Assembly: GCA_937978655.1 (NCBI GenBank)
Contig: CALJUX010000071.1
Span: 1-64,000 of the forward strand
Length of the DNA stretch: 64,000 bases
Source of the DNA: an uncultured Chromatiaceae bacterium
GTDB taxonomy: Bacteria; Pseudomonadota; Gammaproteobacteria; Enterobacterales; Alteromonadaceae
Direction of reading: 5' to 3'
Shown: positions 58,737 through 64,000 of the stretch, piece by piece
Layout: each line of letters begins with the position of its first letter
Numbering within the stretch: the first letter of the stretch is position 1
The notes under the pieces: generated by a model
Seen by the model: the letters and a program-made list of their open reading frames with translations, nothing else
Databases searched by the model: none
What the model was told of the DNA's origin: nothing
Program-made: the position numbers and the translations under genes

Positions 58737-58925
58737 ATATCCTTCCGTGCATTTACATGCTGATTGAAACTGCAAACCAAGCCTTGGGCTTAAAACCGCT
58801 TTTATAATGCGGGCTTCCGCTGAGGCTTGCAACTTAATGATGCAGTGCCTTGGCTGCGGATGATATGGTAGACAAATAAGGCCGGTTTCAGCCAGAATGG
58901 CCGGGTCTTGACAAAGGAGGTTGGG

Positions 58926-59915
58926 GTGTTCAGCAGTAAATTAACAGTTGATTTGCCAGTAGATCTGGCGCCGCAGCTGATTGTAGTGATCGACACGGAA
59001 GAAGAGTTTGACTGGAGTCAACCGGTTGATCGGGCCAACACCAGCGTCGCGCATATGGAATGGATCTCACGTTGTCAGGATATTTTTAATGAGTATCAGA
59101 TAAAGCCCTGCTATGTCATTGATTATCCAATAGTGTCACAGGACGTAGGTTGCCGCTTGCTGAAAAGTTATCACCAGCAGGGACAGTGCGAGATTGGTGC
59201 CCACCTACATCCTTGGGTCAACCCGCCCTATACTGAAAAACTTATTCCCCGACACACTTATCCAGGTAACTTGCCTGAGCCGCTCGAATTTGAAAAACTA
59301 AAAAGCCTCAAGGAGTTGATTGATAAAGAGTTTCGTCAGGACACGACCATCTACAAAGCCGGACGTTATGGTTTTGGTCCAAGGACGGAACATATTCTGC
59401 AACAACTTGGTTTTAAAATAGATCTGTCGGTGTGTCCACCGGTCGACTATCGCGCCGATGGTGGGCCTGATTACCGCACATACTCAGACCGTCCATTCTG
59501 GTTTGGTGAACAGAAGTTATTGGAAATACCGGTGACTGGTGGTTTTGTCGGGACTGCTGGCCGTTATAGTCCGGTTTTATACCAGTGGGCGCAGCAATTA
59601 AAAGCCGCGAAATTGCCGGGGATTTTATCCCGGCTCGGTATTGTTGACCGGCTGATGTTGTCGCCGGAAGGATTCAGCAGTAAAGAGCACCTGAAGTTGA
59701 CGCGACATTTGTTTCAGCACGGCAGCCGGATTTTTACCTGGAGTTTTCACAGCTCCAGTATGCAGCCTGGCCATACGGTCTATGTGCGTAATGAAGCGCA
59801 GCTGCAGCAATTTCTTGGCGAATTCCGCCGTTATTTCGATTTCTTTTTTGACGAACTGAGCGGGCAGGCGTCCACGCCGACCCAAATCAAAGCTTTATTG
59901 GAGGATCAAGCATGA
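58926..59915 (+). CDS. Polysaccharide deacetylase-like protein
   Basis: A 329-residue NodB-fold carbohydrate deacetylase relative. The first catalytic Asp motif is LIVVIDTEEEFDWSQP near the start. QCEIGAHLHPWVNPP contains the metal-binding H-x-H, and the C-terminal FTWSFHSSSMQPGH supplies the last His. It lacks a signal peptide, so it acts in the cytoplasm or at the membrane, as in WalW-like proteins. The start is GTG at 58926, 5 bases after GGAGG in AAGGAGGT; a TTG at 58908 would include that site in the coding part. It is the first gene of the polysaccharide operon and overlaps the next by 4 bases. Confidence 0.8.
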   Translation: MFSSKLTVDLPVDLAPQLIVVIDTEEEFDWSQPVDRANTSVAHMEWISRCQDIFNEYQIKPCYVIDYPIVSQDVGCRLLKSYHQQGQCEIGAHLHPWVNPPYTEKLIPRHTYPGNLPEPLEFEKLKSLKELIDKEFRQDTTIYKAGRYGFGPRTEHILQQLGFKIDLSVCPPVDYRADGGPDYRTYSDRPFWFGEQKLLEIPVTGGFVGTAGRYSPVLYQWAQQLKAAKLPGILSRLGIVDRLMLSPEGFSSKEHLKLTRHLFQHGSRIFTWSFHSSSMQPGHTVYVRNEAQLQQFLGEFRRYFDFFFDELSGQASTPTQIKALLEDQA

Positions 59916-61738
59916 AGGTATTGGGCATTTCGCCACTGGATAAGGATGTGACCGTCTCAATAGTCGTTGATGGTGAAATTTTATTTGCCGCCGGTGAAGA
60001 ACGATTTTCGCGGGTGAAACAACAGGACGGTTTTCCGAAACTGGCATTACAAGCCGCGCTGGCATATACCGGCCTGAAGATCAGTGATTTTGATGCGGTG
60101 ACATACCCCTTTCTGACGGCGAAAAGTGAAGCGCATGTGATTGAAAAAAATCTCGCAGAAGAAGCCGATTTCATCAAATCATTTGAAACTGCTGATCTGG
60201 CCGAGCAAATCAAAACGGCACTGACCAAAGTCCCGGATCGCAAAGAAGCGATTCACGGTCTGCACAATCCAAATGAAGTGATGGAAAAAGGCCTGCTGTT
60301 TAATTCGTTTTACAACCTGACCGGCTCGCAGAAACTGGTATCCAATACTGCGGCACTGAAGGGTTCAAAAGCCTGGGCTGAAACTGCAGTTGAAGGTTTT
60401 GAACAGTGGGAAAAAGTGCTAGCTGACGGTCTGGCTGAATTTGGCTGGACTGAGCCGGTAAAACGGATGGATCACCACCATTCTCATGCCGCCAATGCTT
60501 ATTATGCCAGTGGTTTTGGCAAAGCCCTTTGTATCACGCTGGATGGCTACGGCACAGGCCTTGCCGGATCTGTCAGCGTGGCAGACGACGGCAAAATTAC
60601 CCGTCTGCATGGTATCAGTTATCCGAATTCGCTGGGAACCTTGTACGAGCATGTCACCTCAAGCATTGGTTTTAAACCCGGTCGGCATGAAGGCAAGATC
60701 GTTGGGCTGGCATCTTATGGCGACCCGACTATTCTGCAGGATATTCTGCTGAGTCGGATTGAACAAAAAGACGGCGATTTTAAAATTTATGAAGCCAATA
60801 ACATCTATTTCTCACGTTATCTGGCGGCCAAGTTCCCGAAAATTGATGTTGCCGCAGCCTATCAGCGCGTGCTTGAAATTGTCGCGACCCGTTTTGTGCG
60901 CTATTGGGTAGAGAAGACCGGTATCGATACTGTGGTGTTATCTGGCGGTGTAACTGCCAACGTGAAACTGAACCAACGTATTTTCGAAATCGAAGGCGTC
61001 AATCAAATCTTTGTTTACCCAAATATGGGTGATGGTGGTTGTGGCACGGGCGCAGCGTTGCATCATAGCTGGCAGGGTGGCCAGAAACCTTCAATTACCA
61101 ATGCTTATTTTGGTCCGGATTACAGCCGTGAGCAGATGCTGCAGGCATTACAAGACGCTGATTTGGCATATGAAGAACCGGCGGAACTGGCAAAAACTGT
61201 GGCGGGCCTCATTCATGCCGGTCAGGTGGTCGCCCGGTTTGACGGCAGGATGGAATATGGTCCGCGTGCGCTTGGTAACCGCTCAATCATGTACCACGCG
61301 CGTGAGCCGGAGGTGAATCAGTGGCTGAACAAACGTCTTGGTCGTACCGAGTTTATGCCATTTGCGCCTGTCACCTTGTACGAAGCACGTGAGCAGTGTT
61401 ACCACAATATCGCTGGTGCTGAACATGCCGCTGAGTTTATGACGGTCACCTTCGATTGTACCGACTTTATGCGGCAGAACTGCCCGGCAGCAGTGCATGT
61501 GGATGGCACGGCGCGGCCGCAACTGGTGAAACGTGAAGTGAACGCTGGTTATTACGATATTCTGAAGGAATATGAAAAACTCAGTGGCATTCCAAGCCTG
61601 ATCAATACCAGCTTTAACATGCATGAAGAGCCAATTGTGAATAGCCCTGCTGATGCAGTGCGGGCTTTCCTTGATGGCAACCTCGACTATTTGTTGCTGG
61701 GTCCATTTCTGGTCAAGCATCCGCAGTCTGCGCACTGA
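59912..61738 (+). CDS. Carbamoyltransferase (NodU/CmcH family)
   Basis: A 608-residue O-carbamoyltransferase. The N-terminal ASKHA-fold domain opens LGISPLDKDVTVSIVVDGEI, with RMDHHHSHAANAYYASGFGK for metal and carbamoyl-adenylate binding. TLDGYGTGLAGSVSVADDGK and VLSGGVTANVKLNQRIFEIE follow. The C-terminal domain has RMEYGPRALGNRSIMYHARE and SLINTSFNMHEEPIVNSPAD. Such enzymes carbamoylate sugars using carbamoyl phosphate. It is coupled to the deacetylase (ATGA) and lies 3 bp before the next gene, suggesting a carbamoylated exopolysaccharide. Confidence 0.9.
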   Translation: MKVLGISPLDKDVTVSIVVDGEILFAAGEERFSRVKQQDGFPKLALQAALAYTGLKISDFDAVTYPFLTAKSEAHVIEKNLAEEADFIKSFETADLAEQIKTALTKVPDRKEAIHGLHNPNEVMEKGLLFNSFYNLTGSQKLVSNTAALKGSKAWAETAVEGFEQWEKVLADGLAEFGWTEPVKRMDHHHSHAANAYYASGFGKALCITLDGYGTGLAGSVSVADDGKITRLHGISYPNSLGTLYEHVTSSIGFKPGRHEGKIVGLASYGDPTILQDILLSRIEQKDGDFKIYEANNIYFSRYLAAKFPKIDVAAAYQRVLEIVATRFVRYWVEKTGIDTVVLSGGVTANVKLNQRIFEIEGVNQIFVYPNMGDGGCGTGAALHHSWQGGQKPSITNAYFGPDYSREQMLQALQDADLAYEEPAELAKTVAGLIHAGQVVARFDGRMEYGPRALGNRSIMYHAREPEVNQWLNKRLGRTEFMPFAPVTLYEAREQCYHNIAGAEHAAEFMTVTFDCTDFMRQNCPAAVHVDGTARPQLVKREVNAGYYDILKEYEKLSGIPSLINTSFNMHEEPIVNSPADAVRAFLDGNLDYLLLGPFLVKHPQSAH

Positions 61739-61741
61739 CGA

Positions 61742-62866
61742 ATGCTGAAAATCTCGCATTATGAACTGACCGACATCCCGGCCTTAGGCCGGGACTGGCA
61801 GGCGCTTGAGCGAAAAGCCGACATCAGTTTTTTCTTGTCATGGCATTGGATCGGCACCTGGCTGGATGTGTACCAGCCGCAGGTGTTTGTGGTGCGGGCT
61901 GAGCGTGCAGATGGCAACCTCTGTGGTCTGGGGCTGATGAGCCGCAGCAGGGAGCTGCGCCACGGTGTGCTGCATACCAATGTGTTGCGGTTGCATCAGA
62001 CCGGGGATCGGGCACAGGACCAGATTTGGATTGAGTACAACAGTTTTCTGACCGAGACCGCGGACTGCCAGCAGACCGAGCAGCAGCTGGCTGATTATTT
62101 GTGTCAGCGTTTTCCCGAGTGGGATGAGCTGGTGCTTGGCGCCATCGATGCACAAAAAGCCCGGCAGTTGCAGCAGCATAATCCGTTGTATTTACACGAG
62201 CGCTGGTCAGCGCCTTGTTTTGGCGTGGATTTGCAGCAGTTACGCACTGAGCAACAAAGTTATCTGAGTTCGTTAACGCACAATACCCGTTATCAGATCC
62301 GTCGCTCTGAGCGGATTTATCAGCGTTTTGGCCCGCTCCATTTGCGTCGGCCGGAAACCACAGCGCAGGCGCTGCAATGGTTTGACCAAATTGCACCTTT
62401 ACACATCCGCCGCTGGGGCAGTGGCGCGCACCAAAGTGGTTTTGCCAATCCGCAGTTTGTTGGTTTTCACCGCGAACTGATTGCCCGCAGCTGGGCGCAG
62501 CAGCAAGTCGATATTGTCGCTTTGTATGCCGGTGAAACCCATGTAGCCACTTTTTATAACCTGATATACCGGAACAAAGTTTATTTTTACTTAAGCGGTA
62601 TCGAAGCGGTGGCAGACAATAAAGAAAAGCCTGGCCTGCTTGGGCATAGTTATTGTGTGCAGCAGTATCTGGAGCAGGGCTTTGATTTTTACGATTTTAT
62701 GGGCGGCAACGAGCGTTATAAAACGCAACTTGGCAAATGGCACAGTCGGCTGGTACAGGTCGCCTTGCAGCGGCCGCGGCTGAAACTGAAACTCGAACGT
62801 GTCGGACGCTGGCTGAAAAATTGTCTGGGGTCCACTGCCGTCACAGAAGGGAACCACCATGATTGA
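61742..62866 (+). CDS. GNAT/FemAB-like acyltransferase, exosortase-locus type
   Basis: A 374-residue protein of the Acetyltransf_6/BcsL-like group with two GNAT-like halves. Blocks: SFFLSWHWIGTWLDVYQPQV near the N-terminus, SYLSSLTHNTRYQIRRSERI in the middle (the typical T-x-N-x-R-x-x-I-R-R motif), and YFYLSGIEAVADNKEKPGLL then DFYDFMGGNERYKTQLGKW at the end. These proteins add an aminoacyl or acyl group to sugars of the exopolysaccharide. It overlaps the next gene by 8 bases. Confidence 0.78.
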   Translation: MLKISHYELTDIPALGRDWQALERKADISFFLSWHWIGTWLDVYQPQVFVVRAERADGNLCGLGLMSRSRELRHGVLHTNVLRLHQTGDRAQDQIWIEYNSFLTETADCQQTEQQLADYLCQRFPEWDELVLGAIDAQKARQLQQHNPLYLHERWSAPCFGVDLQQLRTEQQSYLSSLTHNTRYQIRRSERIYQRFGPLHLRRPETTAQALQWFDQIAPLHIRRWGSGAHQSGFANPQFVGFHRELIARSWAQQQVDIVALYAGETHVATFYNLIYRNKVYFYLSGIEAVADNKEKPGLLGHSYCVQQYLEQGFDFYDFMGGNERYKTQLGKWHSRLVQVALQRPRLKLKLERVGRWLKNCLGSTAVTEGNHHD

Positions 62867-63917
62867 GTGGATTGTGGAAGAAAACATCGCCCTGCAGCAG
62901 GAGCTGGATGCGTTGGTGCGCCGTTTAGCGGGGCAAAGCCCATACCTGCTCAGCAGCTGGCGCCGTGCCGTGCGCGCGGCTTATGGTTATGCGTCTGGCG
63001 CACTGATTTGGCGTGAAGCGGGCGAGGTGCAAGGGTTTTTGGCCTATTGCCGTGTGAAAGACCTGTTTGGCCGGTCGCAGGCGGTGGCATTACCTTATTG
63101 TGATATCGGCGGCCCGGTGGCCATCAGTGCAGATATCGCCGCTGCCCTGACAGCCTTTTTTGCCAATACGGTCTGTAAAAGCCAGCCAAAAGGCGGCGAG
63201 CTGCGGCTGCAGGACCCGGCGCCGATAGTGGACGAGCAACAGCTGACCGGCAAAAAAGTCAATATGCTGCTGGCATTACCAGACAGCGAAGAAGCACTGT
63301 TAGCCGGTTACCCGCCTAAACTGCGCAGCCAGATAAAAAAGGCCAGTAAAAATGGCCTGAACGCGCAAGTGCGTACCGATGCCAGTGGCCTTGATGATTT
63401 TTATCTGGTCTATAGCCGCAATATGCACCGACTTGGCTCGCCGGCACACAGCAAAGCCTGGTTTGCAGCGGTCCTTCATGAGTATCAGCAACATGGTGAA
63501 GCCATTCTGGCGCTGGTCTACCTCGAACAGCAGGTGGTAGGCGCAGCTATTGTGCTGCGTTGTGGCGAACAGGCGGTGATCCCCTGGGCGTCCACACTGG
63601 CTGAATATAATTCACTGGCGCCAAATATGCTGTTGTATTGGTCTGTACAGGCCTGGTTATGCCAGAATGGCGTGCGGGTCTTTGATTTTGGCCGTTCAAC
63701 TTATGGCGAAGGCACCTATAAATTCAAAAAACAGTGGGGCGCAACCGCAGGCTTGTTAGTGTGGCAACGGTTTGATCAAACCGGCCAGTTAATCAGTCCC
63801 GCAGCTGTGACCTCTCAGGGCAAACTCAGGGAAATGGCTGAACAGGTCTGGCGCATCTTGCCAGAGCCGTTAATGACCGCCGTTGGTTCCGGTTTACGCA
63901 GGTATATAACGTTATGA
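62859..63917 (+). CDS. FemAB family PEP-CTERM system-associated protein
   Basis: A 352-residue FemAB-type transferase found in XrtA loci. Family blocks: SPYLLSSWRRAVRAAYGYAS (conserved near residue 30), LFGRSQAVALPYCDIGGPVA, YPPKLRSQIKKASKNGLNA and the C-terminal WSVQAWLCQNGVRVFDFGRS then TYGEGTYKFKKQWGA. The FDFGRST motif is diagnostic of this group. Likely attaches a residue to a lipid-linked or secreted sugar. It is coupled to the following glycosyltransferase by ATGA. Confidence 0.88.
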   Translation: MIEWIVEENIALQQELDALVRRLAGQSPYLLSSWRRAVRAAYGYASGALIWREAGEVQGFLAYCRVKDLFGRSQAVALPYCDIGGPVAISADIAAALTAFFANTVCKSQPKGGELRLQDPAPIVDEQQLTGKKVNMLLALPDSEEALLAGYPPKLRSQIKKASKNGLNAQVRTDASGLDDFYLVYSRNMHRLGSPAHSKAWFAAVLHEYQQHGEAILALVYLEQQVVGAAIVLRCGEQAVIPWASTLAEYNSLAPNMLLYWSVQAWLCQNGVRVFDFGRSTYGEGTYKFKKQWGATAGLLVWQRFDQTGQLISPAAVTSQGKLREMAEQVWRILPEPLMTAVGSGLRRYITL

Positions 63918-64000
63918 TTTTAATACTGACAGTGTTGTGCTTACTGCTGCCGCTGTATGTTTACTTTGGTTATCCGCTAGTGCTGTTACTGCTAAGCCGG
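63914..64000 (+). CDS. Glycosyltransferase, N-terminal fragment
   Basis: Only the first 29 codons are in the window: ATG overlaps the FemAB stop (ATGA). The peptide MILILTVLCLLLPLYVYFGY is a membrane helix ending in YFGYPLVLLLLSR. This matches the N-terminus of family 2 glycosyltransferases in exopolysaccharide loci, which often begin with a helix ending in YxGYPLxL. The assignment is tentative until the rest is seen. Confidence 0.5.
   Translation, partial: MILILTVLCLLLPLYVYFGYPLVLLLLSR

Noticed and set aside
58785..58799. GG-N10-GC motif upstream of the polysaccharide deacetylase
   Set aside because: Only the GG and GC positions and a few others fit sigma-54; too weak beside the clear promoter at 55735.
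1..64000. CRISPR arrays, insertion sequences, prophage, tRNA or rRNA genes
   Set aside because: I looked for spaced direct repeats, transposase motifs, integrase motifs and RNA gene signatures and found none I can support.

Overview
The window looks like chromosomal DNA from the start of a contig of a Gammaproteobacterium, probably near Rheinheimera, Alishewanella or Arsukibacterium. I infer this from the gene orders pilT/yggS/proC/yggT/yggU/rdgB/hemW, rsmE/gshB/yqgE/ruvX and metK/tkt/epd/pgk/fba, from the TonB2-type operon and from the PEP-CTERM system; no search was run. I recognise no rRNA, tRNA, insertion sequence, prophage or CRISPR array. Bases 1-47 are not genomic: they are the Illumina P7 adapter with an 8-base index, and genomic sequence begins inside the last codons of a BtuB-like receptor.

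0-10 kb: receptor tail, msrA, an FAD oxidoreductase and a PH-domain protein. Then a minus-strand vitamin B12 operon (btuD-btuC-cobO-btuF) and an RND efflux pair (adaptor and permease). 10-18.5 kb: a 33-residue membrane peptide coupled to a DUF2982-like protein, a small orphan, a FapA/DUF342 protein, a YggN-like protein, rimK with a zinc carboxypeptidase-like partner, and the two Mg2+ channels mgtE and corA. The corA leader carries an octanucleotide tandem repeat.

18.6-34.1 kb: housekeeping genes. These are a DUF885 lipoprotein, hemW, rdgB, a DUF4426 protein, yggU, yggT, proC and yggS, then the type IV pilus retraction ATPases pilT and pilU. They are followed by ruvX with an overlapping DUF1653 gene, yqgE, gshB, rsmE, an ABC-2 exporter and an AbgT transporter. 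34.3-41.3 kb: metK, tkt, epd, pgk and fba. epd and pgk form one uninterrupted 747-codon reading frame, although pgk keeps its own ribosome-binding site and ATG. 41.6-46.5 kb: a six-gene TonB2 operon (DUF3450, TtpC-like, ExbB, ExbD, TonB, TPR protein).

46.7-64 kb is the main accessory region, a PEP-CTERM/exosortase-associated locus. It holds the two-component pair prsK/prsR, with a secreted trypsin-like protease translationally coupled to prsK. Divergent from these lie a patatin lipase, the exosortase-associated acyltransferase and a VAO-type flavin oxidase. Next come one PEP-CTERM substrate protein, the TPR lipoprotein prsT, and a polysaccharide operon (deacetylase, carbamoyltransferase, two FemAB/GNAT-like transferases, start of a glycosyltransferase) that runs off the window. 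The PEP-CTERM gene has a near-consensus sigma-54 promoter with a perfect IHF consensus just upstream. That fits control by PrsR, which carries the GAFTGA loop of sigma-54 activators. The exosortase itself is not in the window.
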